A DNA stretch of 64,000 bases from Fusobacterium massiliense (GCF_900095705.1 NZ_LT608327.1:744001-808000), one strand, 5' to 3'. Positions 17,799 through 28,420 are shown, counted from the first letter of the stretch. Notes: generated from the sequence alone by a model not told the origin. A program made the numbers and translations.

Positions 17799-19026
17799 TA
17801 TTTGCCTCCTTTAAAGATACTCCAAACAATTTAGGATCTTTAAAATTAAACATACTTACAAATGTTAAAAGTAATATTTTAGTTGCTGTAATTGCTGTAA
17901 ACATAGATGCAAGTGTACCTATTGCAAGAGTTACTGCAAATCCTTTTATTGGTCCTGTACCAAAAACAAATAATATTGCTGTAATTATTAAAGTAGTTAA
18001 ATTTGAGTCAAATATTGCAACAAACCCTTTATTAAATCCAGATTCTATTGAATTTTTTATCGTATTTCCAAATCTTAATTCTTCTTTTATTCTTTCAAAA
18101 ATAATAACATTAGCATCTACTGCCATACCAAGTGATAAAATAAATCCTGCTATACCTGGTAAAGTTAAAGTTGCATCTATAAAATTCAAACAAGCAAAAG
18201 TTATAAATCCAAATAAAATTATTACTAAATCTGCTATAATTCCAGGAAGTCTATAGAATATCAACATAAATACCCATATTAAAATTATTGCTACCATACC
18301 TGCATTTTTACTTTGAGCTATTGATTCATCTCCAAGTGTAGCTCCTACAGTTCTAGTTTCTACTATTTCTGCTTTTATTGGTAATGCTCCTGCATTTAAT
18401 AATGCTGCTGTTCCCTTAGCTTCTTCAACAGAATAATTTCCAGTAATAGCACCATTTCCACTAGGAATTTCTGTATTTATTTTTGGTGCTGTTTGAACAA
18501 CTCCATCAAGAGTTATTGCAAGTTGTCTTCCTATATTCTCTCTTGTTATCTTTGCAAACTCTTGAGCACCTTCTGCAGTCATTTCAAAGGAAATTTGTGG
18601 TCTACCTAAATTATCATATGAAACATCAGCTTTTTTTAATGCTGAACCTGTAAGTAAAGTTTCTCCTAAAGTACCATCTTCATTCATTATTTTAAATTCC
18701 ATAAGAGCAGTCTTACCTATCAAATTGATTGCATCCTCCGTATTTTGAAGACCTGGTAATTCTATAATTACTCTATTATCTCCAGCTTTTTGTATTGAAG
18801 ACTCTGCAACTCCTATTCCATTAATTCTTCTGTTTAAAACTTCTATCAATCTATTCATAGCTTCATTATCTATTTTTGTTTTTCCATCATCTACGGCTTC
18901 AAGCACAACATAAGCTCCACCTTTTAAATCTAATCCCAATTTAATAGGTTTCATTAAGCTAAACCATAAAGATACAGCAAAAATTCCAATAACTAAGAAC
19001 AATCTTAAAACTAGTTTCTTACTCAT
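17788..19026 (-). CDS. secD: Protein translocase subunit SecD
   Basis: A 412-aa partner of SecF. It has an N-terminal membrane anchor, the periplasmic P1 domain beginning at GLDLKGGAYVVLEA, and a C-terminal six-segment SecD/SecF membrane domain with SLGMAVDANVIIFERIKEE. A reading from 19038 is possible, but its ATG overlaps the GGAGG site that serves the ATG at 19026, five bases downstream of GGAGG, so the shorter form is preferred. It follows ruvX by about 15 bp. Confidence 0.97.
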   Translation of the reverse strand: MSKKLVLRLFLVIGIFAVSLWFSLMKPIKLGLDLKGGAYVVLEAVDDGKTKIDNEAMNRLIEVLNRRINGIGVAESSIQKAGDNRVIIELPGLQNTEDAINLIGKTALMEFKIMNEDGTLGETLLTGSALKKADVSYDNLGRPQISFEMTAEGAQEFAKITRENIGRQLAITLDGVVQTAPKINTEIPSGNGAITGNYSVEEAKGTAALLNAGALPIKAEIVETRTVGATLGDESIAQSKNAGMVAIILIWVFMLIFYRLPGIIADLVIILFGFITFACLNFIDATLTLPGIAGFILSLGMAVDANVIIFERIKEELRFGNTIKNSIESGFNKGFVAIFDSNLTTLIITAILFVFGTGPIKGFAVTLAIGTLASMFTAITATKILLLTFVSMFNFKDPKLFGVSLKEANNEN

Positions 19027-19041
19027 CTTTTCCTCCATCTT

Positions 19042-19458
19042 TTATTTTTTCATATCTAAATATGTTTGTAATATAATTGAGGCAGCAACTTTATCAACTA
19101 CCTTTCTCTTTTCAATAGCTCCCTTTGTATTAAGCTCAGTTAATATATTATCAGCTATTACTGTTGAAAATCTCTCATCAACTTCTATTATTTCAGCATT
19201 AGGTATTTCTTTTTTTATCTTTTCTATATATTCTCTTACCTTCTCAGCTTGTCTTTTTTCTTCTCCGTTTAAGCTTTTCGGTATTCCTACAACTATAGAT
19301 TCTGTATTATTTTCTTTACATATTTCTACTATTCTTTTAACGGATTTTACTTTTTTTCTATTAATAGTTTCAAGTGGAGTAGCTATTATACCCATAATAT
19401 CAGATCTTGCTACTCCTATTCTTACATCTCCAATATCAAGAGCTATATATCTTTTCAT
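19042..19458 (-). CDS. ruvX: Holliday-junction resolvase-like YqgF/RuvX
   Basis: A 138-aa RNase H-fold protein: ALDIGDVRIGVARSD at the start, VVGIPKSLNG in the middle, and VDERFSTVIAD with the later catalytic acid. The family acts as a putative Holliday-junction resolvase and in 16S pre-rRNA 5'-end processing. It lies 24 bp after alaS, a common neighbourhood for this gene. Length is standard. Confidence 0.93.
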   Translation of the reverse strand: MKRYIALDIGDVRIGVARSDIMGIIATPLETINRKKVKSVKRIVEICKENNTESIVVGIPKSLNGEEKRQAEKVREYIEKIKKEIPNAEIIEVDERFSTVIADNILTELNTKGAIEKRKVVDKVAASIILQTYLDMKK

Positions 19459-19482
19459 TATACCTCTCTTTTATTTTATAAC

Positions 19483-22089
19483 TTATATTTTTAATTGATT
19501 TTCTATAATAGTTCTAACTTCTGCAAAAGCATCTAAAAGTTTAGTTTCATCTTTTCCACCAGCTTGAGCAAAATCAGGTCTTCCTCCACCTTTTCCACCA
19601 GTTATTTCAGCTAATTTTTTAACTAAATCTCCAGCTTTTAATTTATCAGTTAAATTTTTTGTAACTCCAACAGCAAAACCTAGTTTTTCTTGTGTTGTTG
19701 CAAGAACTACTACTGCTTTTTCATAACTATCTTTGATAGTATCTATCATAGTTCTTAAATCTTCAGATGATTTATCTTTGAATGCAGCTATTAACACTTT
19801 AGTTCCATTTACTTCTTCCATTCCAGTTAACGCAGCCTTTGTTTCAAACAAAGCAAGTTTTTGTCTTAAAGTTTCTAATTCCTTTTCAGTTTCTTTTAAA
19901 CTTTCTAAAGTTTTTTCAACTTTATCAACTAAATTAGTAGTATTAGCTTTCAATTTCTTTTCAATTTCTCCTAAAACATTAGCTTCCTCTCTTTCTAACA
20001 AGTAAGCTCCGAATCCTGTTTTAGCTTCAATTCTTCTAACTCCTGCTGCAATACCACTTTCAGATGTAATTTTAAACATTCCTATTTTTCCTATGTTATC
20101 TATATGTGTCCCTCCACATAATTCTGTTGAAAATCCTGGAACATCAATAACTCTTACAACATCTCCATATTTGTCACCAAATAACATCATAGCTCCAAGT
20201 TTCTTTGCTTCTTCTATACTATGATGACTAATTCCAACATCTATTCCCTCTCTTATTTTTTCATTAACAATCAATTCAATTTTCTTTAATTGTTCTTCTG
20301 TTAATGCTTCATAATGACTAAAGTCAAATCTTAGTTTATCTGGTTCTACAAGTGATCCAGCTTGTTGAACATGAGTTCCCACAACTTCTCTTAATGCTTT
20401 GTGTAATAAGTGAGTAGCAGTATGATTTTTAGCAGTGTCTAATCTTCTAAGAGCATCTATTTCTAAAGTATACTCTTGATTTTCAATAGCTTCTCCTTTT
20501 TCAATTTCAACAGTATGTATAAAAATATCTTTTTGCTTTTGTACATCTAAAACTTTTGCTGAAAAATTGTTTGAATAAATTTTTCCTTGGTCTCCAACTT
20601 GACCACCAGATTCAGCATAAAAAGGAGTTTTATCAAATATTAATAAATATTTACCATCTTTCCCTTCTCTACTACTTAAAAGTCTTCCATTATCTTTTAT
20701 ATTAAAATAACCTGTAAATTCAGTAATACCATGTTTATCATAAAATTCTTCTATAAAGCTATCTTGCCCTTTTTCCATTACAACTTCTCTAGCTGATCTA
20801 GCTTTTTCTTTTTGTTCTTCCATTTTAGCTTCAAACTCTTCTTTTAAAACTACTATTCCTCTTTCTTCAGCTATTTCCTCAGTAAGTTCGTAAGGGAATC
20901 CATAAGTATCATACAATTTAAAAGAGATTTCTCCACTTAATTTATTTTCTTTTTTTGCAATTAAATTATCTATTTCTTGATTAACAAGTTGTATACCTTG
21001 ATCCAGTGTATATGAGAATTTTTCTTCTTCAATTTTTACAATTTTTTTAATATTTTCAATATTTTTCTTTAAATCTGGATAAGCATTTCCAAAATGTTCA
21101 ACAACAGTATCAACCAATTTATACATAAATAAATTTTTGTATCCTAGAAGTCTTCCATGTCTTACAGCTCTTCTTAAAATTCTTCTTAATACATAACCTC
21201 TTCCTTCATTTGATGGAATTACACCGTCATTCACTAAGAAAGTTACTGCTCTTACATGATCAGTTATAACTTTTAATGAAAAATTTACATCTTTATTTTC
21301 CCCATATTTTCTTCCTGTTATTTCTCCAGCTTTTTCTAAAATTGGAAATAACAAATCTGTTTCAAAATTATTAGATTTTCCTTGGACAACAGCAGCTATT
21401 CTTTCAAGTCCAGCTCCTGTATCTATATTTTTTTTAGGTAATGGTTGTAAACTTCCATCTTCCATTTTATTCCATTCAGTAAACACTAGGTTCCAAATTT
21501 CTATAAAACGATCATCAGTTCCTTCATCTCCAATTTTTGTGTTTTCATCTCCACCATATTCAACACCTAAATCCACATGAATTTCAGAACAAGGTCCACA
21601 AGAACCAGTAGGCCCTGCTGACCACCAGTTTTCACTTTCCCCCATTCTAACTATTCTTTCTTTAGGAAAATTACATTTTTCTATCCATATTTTTTCTGCT
21701 TCATCATCTGTAGTAAATACAGTTACCCAAAGTTTATTTTTATCTAATTTTAAAACCTCTGTAACAAATTCCCAAGACCACATAATAGCTTCTTCTTTAA
21801 AATAATCTCCAAATGAAAAGTTTCCTAACATTTCAAAGAAAGTATGATGTCTTGCTGTTCTTCCAACGTTTTCTAAGTCGTTTGTTCTTATACATTTTTG
21901 ATAAGTTGTAACTCTTGGACAAGGAGCTTCTTTTTGTCCTAAAAAATATGGTTTAAATGGTACCATCCCGGCAACTGTTAAAAGTAGAGTTGGATCATCT
22001 GGAATAAGTGATGCACTTTCAAAATGTTTATGTTGTTTTTCCATAAAAAACTCTATAAATTTTTCTCTAATCTCATTTCCTGTTAACAT
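19483..22089 (-). CDS. alaS: Alanyl-tRNA synthetase
   Basis: A full-length 868-aa class II synthetase. The aminoacylation domain has TARHHTFFEMLGNFSFGDYF, the editing domain has the zinc-binding HTATHLLHKAL and CGGTHIDNIG motifs, and the C-terminal region contains a coiled coil (about 690-740) and the DHHA1 domain ending GGGRPDFAQAGG. AGGAGGAAATTA precedes ATG 22089. No T-box leader is present; the gene follows lptB by 14 bp inside the operon. Confidence 0.98.
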   Translation of the reverse strand: MLTGNEIREKFIEFFMEKQHKHFESASLIPDDPTLLLTVAGMVPFKPYFLGQKEAPCPRVTTYQKCIRTNDLENVGRTARHHTFFEMLGNFSFGDYFKEEAIMWSWEFVTEVLKLDKNKLWVTVFTTDDEAEKIWIEKCNFPKERIVRMGESENWWSAGPTGSCGPCSEIHVDLGVEYGGDENTKIGDEGTDDRFIEIWNLVFTEWNKMEDGSLQPLPKKNIDTGAGLERIAAVVQGKSNNFETDLLFPILEKAGEITGRKYGENKDVNFSLKVITDHVRAVTFLVNDGVIPSNEGRGYVLRRILRRAVRHGRLLGYKNLFMYKLVDTVVEHFGNAYPDLKKNIENIKKIVKIEEEKFSYTLDQGIQLVNQEIDNLIAKKENKLSGEISFKLYDTYGFPYELTEEIAEERGIVVLKEEFEAKMEEQKEKARSAREVVMEKGQDSFIEEFYDKHGITEFTGYFNIKDNGRLLSSREGKDGKYLLIFDKTPFYAESGGQVGDQGKIYSNNFSAKVLDVQKQKDIFIHTVEIEKGEAIENQEYTLEIDALRRLDTAKNHTATHLLHKALREVVGTHVQQAGSLVEPDKLRFDFSHYEALTEEQLKKIELIVNEKIREGIDVGISHHSIEEAKKLGAMMLFGDKYGDVVRVIDVPGFSTELCGGTHIDNIGKIGMFKITSESGIAAGVRRIEAKTGFGAYLLEREEANVLGEIEKKLKANTTNLVDKVEKTLESLKETEKELETLRQKLALFETKAALTGMEEVNGTKVLIAAFKDKSSEDLRTMIDTIKDSYEKAVVVLATTQEKLGFAVGVTKNLTDKLKAGDLVKKLAEITGGKGGGRPDFAQAGGKDETKLLDAFAEVRTIIENQLKI

Positions 22090-22103
22090 TAATTTCCTCC
22101 TAA

Positions 22104-22829
22104 TTAATCTAATTTAAATTTTTCTCCTAAATATATTCTTTTAGCTTCTTCATTATTTGCTATTTCCCTAGCAGTTCCTTCTATAAGAACTTTCCCTTTT
22201 GACATAATATAAGACTTATCTGTTATACTCAAAGTTTCTCTTACATTATGATCCGTTATTAAAATTCCTAATCCTCTTTTTTTCAAATATCTTATTATAT
22301 TTTGTATATCTTCAACAGCTATAGGGTCAACACCGGCAAAAGGTTCATCAAGCAAAATAAAACTAGGATTGTTCGCAATTGTTCTTGCTATCTCAATTCT
22401 TCTTCTTTCTCCACCTGACAACGAATAACCTAAAGAATCTTTCACATGCGTTAATTTAAATTCTTCAAGCAATCTATCCACAGTTTCTTTTTGCTCTTTT
22501 TTTGAAATATTTTTCATCTCAAGTACAAGCTCTATATTTTCTTCCACAGTTAAATTTCTAAAAACTGATGGTTCTTGAGCCAAATACCCTATTCCCATAT
22601 TAGCTCTCTTGTACATAGGTAATGTCGTTATTTCTTGTTCTCCACAAATAACTTGCCCCTCATCTGGTTTTACTATCCCTGTTATCATATAAAAAGTTGT
22701 CGTTTTTCCAGCACCATTAGGACCTAAAAGTCCAACTATTTCACCCTTATTTACCTCTAAGCTAACCTTATTTACAACCTTTCTATTTTTATAGCTTTTT
22801 ACAAGATTGTTAGCACTCAAACTAATCAT
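22104..22829 (-). CDS. lptB: LPS export ABC transporter ATP-binding protein
   Basis: A 241-aa ABC ATPase with Walker A GPNGAGKT (residues 36-43), Q-loop LAQEPSVFRN, signature LSGGERRRIEIAR and Walker B FILLDEPFAGVDP. The sequence matches LptB, which drives lipopolysaccharide extraction from the inner membrane by LptFG. Its ATG overlaps the stop of the LptA/LptC-like gene (TAATG), directly linking the ATPase to its periplasmic partner. lptF and lptG are not in this window. Confidence 0.95.
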   Translation of the reverse strand: MISLSANNLVKSYKNRKVVNKVSLEVNKGEIVGLLGPNGAGKTTTFYMITGIVKPDEGQVICGEQEITTLPMYKRANMGIGYLAQEPSVFRNLTVEENIELVLEMKNISKKEQKETVDRLLEEFKLTHVKDSLGYSLSGGERRRIEIARTIANNPSFILLDEPFAGVDPIAVEDIQNIIRYLKKRGLGILITDHNVRETLSITDKSYIMSKGKVLIEGTAREIANNEEAKRIYLGEKFKLD

Positions 22830-25501
22830 TATTTAGCTCCTTTTTTACTATTCATTGCATCATTTAAACTAGTTCCTATAGATTTAGCTGTTACATAATC
22901 AACATGAACATTTCCTTTTGCTTTAATTTTTCTAGTAGTCATATCATAGTGCCCTTCATTTGCTATCATTACTGCATCTTTAGTAACTACTTTTACATTT
23001 CCATAAACATCAGCTATAGTTCTTGTAACACTTCCTCTATTAGCTGTCAATACTGTCTCTTCATTTTTTTCATTTATATCTCTTATATGAACATCTTTAT
23101 TTAAATTTATAAGCTCTTTATCTATAAATCCTGTTACACTTTCAGATTTTACAACAGTTTTCCCCTTATTAGCGTTATCTATTGTTAAAACGGGAGTATT
23201 CTTTGCATAAACTTCATTTTTAACTAAATCTAGTTCTATATAATTTGAATCAATTCTCTTATTAGTTTGAGTAAATACTGATTTATCATTTACTATAACT
23301 TTTTTAGCTTTATAAGAGCCTCCTTGTTTTTCTAAATACAAGTCTGCTTTATCTCCTTTGAAAGTTACATCTCCTTCTTTTTGTTTTGCTTTTCCTTTCA
23401 CATCTCCAGTGAAACGAATTAAGCCATCATTTATATTTCCCTTCGTTTGATTTGCTTGAAACTCATTTCCATCAGTAGATACAACTTTAGAATTTTTAGA
23501 AAAAATTTCTCCTGTCTCTTTATTAACTTTTCCATAGCTTGTATTTAATGTGTATTTATCATATTTTATAACTCCACTTGATGGAAGTTCTGCATCTTTA
23601 CTATCTAAATTATATACAATCTTAGGTCCTGTGACACTGTCTTTTCCTGAACTCAAATAAGCATTTCCAATCAATTCCAAAACTTTTGTCTTATTATTCA
23701 TAATCACAGTATTTCCTCTAGCACTTCTATTTGTTTCTTTCATATTAAAAGAATTTCCTTTAAATACAGAAGTCTTAGGATCATATGTTGCATTACTTAC
23801 ACTTCCTACCATACTTCTTGATGGATCTGATAGTTTTATAGGTGTATCTGAATGCATTAGTTCATCTTTATATGAATATCTTGCATTAGCTAAAGCTATT
23901 TTCATATTATTTTGTTTTAAATCTATCGGTCCTACTAAAGTAACATGATCTCCTCTTTTTATTTGAATTTCTTTAGCACTTCCAGACATATTATCTGTTT
24001 TATTTTCAAGAGTAATAGGTCCTTCTAATTTACCTAAAGATGTCAAATTATTATAAGTTAAATCGTGCCCTCTCATAATTGTACCTTTAGAATTTAAAAT
24101 TATATTTCCAGGGCTTACAAGTTCCCCTGTCTTTTTATTATAAGTTATACTATTACCATTAATAATTGTAGTTTCATCAGAAGATTTTATAACATATGGT
24201 TCAGGGACATTTAAAATGCCTGTTTCTTCTACATAAGTTACATTTTTGCTTGTTAAACCATAATCTTTACTTTTTACAGTTATTTCCTCTTTAGATGAGA
24301 AATTTTTAGTAGAAAGATTGTATAATAAGTTTGTTCCTGTTACTCCTTCTCCTTTATCATTCCAAGAGTTAAAATATTTATTTGTACTTAAATCCTTAGT
24401 TACTGTATTGTAGTGAATATACTCAGCTTCTAAATTATTAGTTGGTGATGTATACAAGATTTTATTACCATACATATCTATTTCTTTTGTTTCACTAGAA
24501 TAGATGAAATTATCTACCAATAATTTCTCTCCTTTTTGTGATGTTGCTTGTACATTATTAAATATTCTGAATTTTTTATCAGTCATATTATATTCAGCAT
24601 TATCTGCTTCTAGTTTATATTCTGGGTTTCCACCTTTTATTTTTCCATAAACATTGATTAAGTCACTATTAGGTGTTTTTTCAATATAGTTTACATCAAA
24701 CACATAATCTTGATACGTAAATTGAACATCTCCTGTAACTTTAAAACTTTGAGTCTCTTCGTTAAGTACTATATCCTTTCCTTTCAATCCTACATCAGAA
24801 TATTTCATTTCAAAACCATCAGTTGCATAAATATTTTTTTCATCTACATTAAGATATAATTTTGAAAAATTTCCTGATATCTCTCTATTTTTCTTAGTAC
24901 TTTCTGTGTCTTTTTCTTTAGAACTATTTGTTATTTTAATATTCCCATCTAAAAATATTTTTTTATCCTTGTCGTTATAATTAGCTCTGTCAGCTAATAT
25001 AGAAAAATACTGATTCTTTATTACAACATTTCCTTCAAGACTTATATTGTCCATTGCAACTGTTGTCTTAAAAGTATTTCCTGATATTTCTATCCCTTTT
25101 TCTTCATTAATTGCTGACAATGGTTGTGTTGAAATAAGTTCTTCTGTTTCTCTGTTATACTTCAATTCACTTGCATTTATTTTCCAACCATTAGGGCTAA
25201 TTCCAACAATATTAGAATTTAGTAACAAATTTCTAGCTTTATCTAAAAATACATTATCTCCACTTAAAAGCATTCCTTTTATTTTAGCCTTAGCTTTTTC
25301 AAACTTACTTTCTTTTTCATCGATATAGTCTATTTCTTTTTCTGCCTCAACATAATAATCTTCATTTTCATAAACAGCATTAGTTGTTTCCATTATTTTC
25401 TTTACATTTCCTATATCTTTGTCTGAACCAAAATAGTTGAAATATCCTAAAATCACTGCAGCTATTCCAATCCCTGTGTACAACATTTTCTTTTTATTCA
25501 T
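22829..25501 (-). CDS. Giant LptA/LptC/OstA-like LPS-transport protein
   Basis: An 890-aa protein with one N-terminal membrane anchor (about residues 5-24, no clear cleavage site). It is followed by a long run of short repeated beta units typical of the OstA/LptA jelly roll (recurring patterns such as TYNKKTGELVSPGNI, KDVTYVEETGILNVP and LTANRGSVTRTIADVYGNVKV). It reaches several times the length of a usual LptA or LptC. It probably forms a periplasmic bridge for LPS between the LptB2FG pump and the outer membrane. It overlaps mutS by 8 bases and lptB by one. Which Lpt subunit it replaces is inference. Confidence 0.82.
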   Translation of the reverse strand: MNKKKMLYTGIGIAAVILGYFNYFGSDKDIGNVKKIMETTNAVYENEDYYVEAEKEIDYIDEKESKFEKAKAKIKGMLLSGDNVFLDKARNLLLNSNIVGISPNGWKINASELKYNRETEELISTQPLSAINEEKGIEISGNTFKTTVAMDNISLEGNVVIKNQYFSILADRANYNDKDKKIFLDGNIKITNSSKEKDTESTKKNREISGNFSKLYLNVDEKNIYATDGFEMKYSDVGLKGKDIVLNEETQSFKVTGDVQFTYQDYVFDVNYIEKTPNSDLINVYGKIKGGNPEYKLEADNAEYNMTDKKFRIFNNVQATSQKGEKLLVDNFIYSSETKEIDMYGNKILYTSPTNNLEAEYIHYNTVTKDLSTNKYFNSWNDKGEGVTGTNLLYNLSTKNFSSKEEITVKSKDYGLTSKNVTYVEETGILNVPEPYVIKSSDETTIINGNSITYNKKTGELVSPGNIILNSKGTIMRGHDLTYNNLTSLGKLEGPITLENKTDNMSGSAKEIQIKRGDHVTLVGPIDLKQNNMKIALANARYSYKDELMHSDTPIKLSDPSRSMVGSVSNATYDPKTSVFKGNSFNMKETNRSARGNTVIMNNKTKVLELIGNAYLSSGKDSVTGPKIVYNLDSKDAELPSSGVIKYDKYTLNTSYGKVNKETGEIFSKNSKVVSTDGNEFQANQTKGNINDGLIRFTGDVKGKAKQKEGDVTFKGDKADLYLEKQGGSYKAKKVIVNDKSVFTQTNKRIDSNYIELDLVKNEVYAKNTPVLTIDNANKGKTVVKSESVTGFIDKELINLNKDVHIRDINEKNEETVLTANRGSVTRTIADVYGNVKVVTKDAVMIANEGHYDMTTRKIKAKGNVHVDYVTAKSIGTSLNDAMNSKKGAK

Positions 25502-28136
25502 TATTTCCTCCAGTAAGAATTTTTTTCATCTCACTCAATTTTAATAAGCTTTCTAAAGGACTCATCGAATTTAAATCCATTTCTTTAAGTATTTCTAAAA
25601 CTTTATTTTCTTCTTCTGAAAAATTTTCTATGATTGTTTCTTCAACTTCTTGCTCATCAACCTCAGAGAAATCTCCAAATAACATCATCTGTTCTGCTTT
25701 TATCTTACTTTCTATTAAATTCTTTCTATTTTCTAATTTCTTTAGTATTTTTTTTGAACGATTTAAAACTTCATTAGGTACTCCAGATAATCTAGCAACT
25801 TCTATTCCATATGATTTATCTGCTCCACCTTTTACAATTTCTCTTAAAAAAACTATATTTTTCCCATTTTCCTTCACTTCAACTCTAAAATTTACAGCTT
25901 TTTCCAACTCTTTTTCAAGCTCAGTTAATTCATGATAATGAGTTGCAAATATAGTTTTAGCTCCAATATTGTTGTGTATATATTCTGTTATTGCCGTTGC
26001 AATAGAAATCCCATCATATGTAGATGTGCCCCTTCCTATTTCATCTAAAACAATAAAAGACTTTTCTGTTGCACTATTTAATATACTTGCAACCTCCGTC
26101 ATCTCTAACATAAATGTAGATTGACCACTTATCAAATCATCACTTGCTCCAACTCTTGTAAAAATTTTATCTATAATGGGTATCTTTGCATAATCCGCTG
26201 CTACATAAGAACCAATATGAGCCATAATAATATTAAGTGCAATTTGCTTCATATATGTTGATTTACCTGACATATTTGGTCCTGTTAAAATTATTAAATT
26301 TTTTTCATTGTCTAAGATTACATCATTTTTAACATAATCTCCACTTGAAATTAATTTTTCTACAACAGGATGTCTGCCACCTTTTATTTCTAAAATATTT
26401 TCTTTTGTCATTTCAGGTTTTACATAAGAATTTTTAACTGCTATATGAGCAAAATTTGAAATCACATCTAAATTAGAAATATTTTTTGATAAACGATAAA
26501 TACTTTCAATCTTTCCTTTTATTTCAGAAGAAAGTTTTTTAAAAATTTCATATTCTAAGGCTTCTATTTTACTTTTAGCCGTAATAACTTTTTCTTCATA
26601 TTCCTTTAAATCTTGAACTATATATCTCTCACTATTTACTAAAGTTTGTTTTCTAATATAATCCTCTGGCACTAAATCTTGATTCGCTTTTGTTATTTCT
26701 ATAAAGTAGCCAAACACTTTATTATATTTAATTTTTAGACCTTTTATACCTGTTCTTTCCCTTTCTCTTTGTTCTATTTCAAGTATAAAATCTTTTCCCA
26801 ATTTGGAAATTCTTCTTAATTCATCTAATTCTTGACTAAAGTTATCTTTAATAATTTCCCCTTCTCTTATTGAAAAAGGAGCATTTTCATCTATAGTAAT
26901 TTCTATCTTGTTATAAATATCTAGTAAAGTTTCTAAATCTAACTCAAATATATCTTTTATATCTTGATGTTCTTTCAAAATTTTATATATTTCTATCGAT
27001 TTTCTTATTGATTCTTTTAAAAATAGAAGGTCTTTTCCATTTTCAGTACCGTATATTATTTTCCCTGCTATTCTTTCAATGTCGTATATTTCTTTTAGCT
27101 TTTCTCTTACACTTTCTCTTAAAAGAACATTTTTGAAAAAATAATCAACATAAAATTGTTTTTTTCTTATTTTATCTATATCTAAATAAGGGTTTTTTAT
27201 TATTTTTTTTAGTTCTCTACTACCTATTGATGTCATACAATCATCAAGAACTCCAAAAAGCGTTCCTCTCGCTTCCTCATTTCTTTTAGGAACTAAACTC
27301 AAATTATTTTGAGTGCTTATATTTAATTCCATTATATCTTCAATATTTTTGTATTTTATCTGCTTAAAAGTTAATTCATTTCCCTTTTGTAACTCATCAA
27401 CATATTTAAGTAAATTTGCTGAAGCTGAAATCGATATTTCTTTATTCTTTAAAGCAAATGTCTCTGTTGAAATAATATTAAAATGATTTGTTATGTACTC
27501 TTCAGCCTTTCTTACATTTATTATTTTTGTAAATTTTACTCCTGCCAAAGAAGTTCTATCTTGTAAATTAGCCTTGTATTCATCGTAAGTTTTTTCATCT
27601 AAAACTATTTCACTAGGAGCAATTTTATTTATCTCTCCCAAAGTTTTTTCAAAGAAATTTTTTCCATTTATTTGAAAAACAGAAAATTCTCCGGTTGTTA
27701 TATCCGCATAAGAAATTCCCACTAAATTTTCTGCTGTATTTATTTTTATACAAGCTATATAATTATTATTTTTTTTATCTAGAAAATCTGTGTCTATTAT
27801 TGTTCCAGGAGTTATTACTCTTGTCACTTCTCTTTTTACTATTCCAACAGCTGTTTTAGGATCCTCAACTTGTTCACAAATAGCTACACTGTATCCTTTC
27901 TCAACAAGTTTTGCTATATATGATGCTACACTGTGATAGGGAACTCCTGCTAAAGGCACATCATAGTCTTTTTCTCTATTTCTTGTCGTAAGGGTAAGTC
28001 CTAACTCTTTCGCTGATATCTTTGCATCTTCAAAAAACATTTCATAAAAATCTCCCAATCTAAACATCAGGATTTCATTTTTATATTCTTCTTTAATTTT
28101 CTTATATTGTTGCATTAAAGGTGTATCAGCAGACAT
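25494..28136 (-). CDS. mutS: DNA mismatch repair protein MutS
   Basis: An 880-aa full-length MutS1. The mismatch-binding domain carries the conserved FRLGDFYEMFFEDA motif (Phe-x-Glu near residue 30); the connector, core and clamp domains follow. The ATPase has Walker A GPNMSGKSTYMKQ, SFIVLDEIGRGTSTYDG and the FATHYHEL switch. GGGG lies before ATG 28136, and a promoter is seen at 28198-28225. It heads the operon leading to the LPS-transport genes, alaS and secDF. No mutL is nearby. Confidence 0.98.
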   Translation of the reverse strand: MSADTPLMQQYKKIKEEYKNEILMFRLGDFYEMFFEDAKISAKELGLTLTTRNREKDYDVPLAGVPYHSVASYIAKLVEKGYSVAICEQVEDPKTAVGIVKREVTRVITPGTIIDTDFLDKKNNNYIACIKINTAENLVGISYADITTGEFSVFQINGKNFFEKTLGEINKIAPSEIVLDEKTYDEYKANLQDRTSLAGVKFTKIINVRKAEEYITNHFNIISTETFALKNKEISISASANLLKYVDELQKGNELTFKQIKYKNIEDIMELNISTQNNLSLVPKRNEEARGTLFGVLDDCMTSIGSRELKKIIKNPYLDIDKIRKKQFYVDYFFKNVLLRESVREKLKEIYDIERIAGKIIYGTENGKDLLFLKESIRKSIEIYKILKEHQDIKDIFELDLETLLDIYNKIEITIDENAPFSIREGEIIKDNFSQELDELRRISKLGKDFILEIEQRERERTGIKGLKIKYNKVFGYFIEITKANQDLVPEDYIRKQTLVNSERYIVQDLKEYEEKVITAKSKIEALEYEIFKKLSSEIKGKIESIYRLSKNISNLDVISNFAHIAVKNSYVKPEMTKENILEIKGGRHPVVEKLISSGDYVKNDVILDNEKNLIILTGPNMSGKSTYMKQIALNIIMAHIGSYVAADYAKIPIIDKIFTRVGASDDLISGQSTFMLEMTEVASILNSATEKSFIVLDEIGRGTSTYDGISIATAITEYIHNNIGAKTIFATHYHELTELEKELEKAVNFRVEVKENGKNIVFLREIVKGGADKSYGIEVARLSGVPNEVLNRSKKILKKLENRKNLIESKIKAEQMMLFGDFSEVDEQEVEETIIENFSEEENKVLEILKEMDLNSMSPLESLLKLSEMKKILTGGNNE

Positions 28137-28197
28137 TTTTTCCCCTTTCTTTGTTTTATTTATATTTTTAATAATAAAAACATTTTTACATCATTAT

Positions 28198-28225
28198 ATT
28201 TTACCAATAATACAACAAATGTCAA
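28198..28225 (-). promoter_or_regulatory. Promoter of the mutS-to-secF operon
   Basis: On the minus strand a perfect TTGACA (28225-28220) is followed after 16 bases by TAAAAT (28203-28198), about 60 bases before the mutS ATG. Confidence 0.7.
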
Positions 28226-28333
28226 TGAATTTTTATATACTTTTGCATATGAGTAAATTGAAATTTTAAAAACTGATACTAACTTTAAAAATCTAATTTT
28301 GATTTGTAAATTTTAATTTGTCAACCTTATTAT

Positions 28334-28407
28334 AGCCCCTGATAGCCGTATGAGTTCTACGAGCTCAATAAACACAGGCTCTTCGAACTAATACGGACAT
28401 CGGGGCT
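28334..28407 (+). repeat. Dispersed palindrome copy 4 (changed stem ends)
   Basis: Same loop and inner arms as the common type, but the outer ends are AGCCCCTGATAG and ATCGGGGCT instead of AGTCTCTTGACAG and GTCAGAGACT. Both sides changed together, so the stem is kept. A TTTT run follows. The usual AT-rich flank is absent. Confidence 0.92.
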
Positions 28408-28420
28408 ATCTTTTGGATAA

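Noticed and set aside
22080-22110. T-box leader for alaS or metG
   Set aside because: No specifier loop or T-box motif is seen before either gene; alaS lies 14 bp after lptB and metG 50 bp after the acyltransferase gene.
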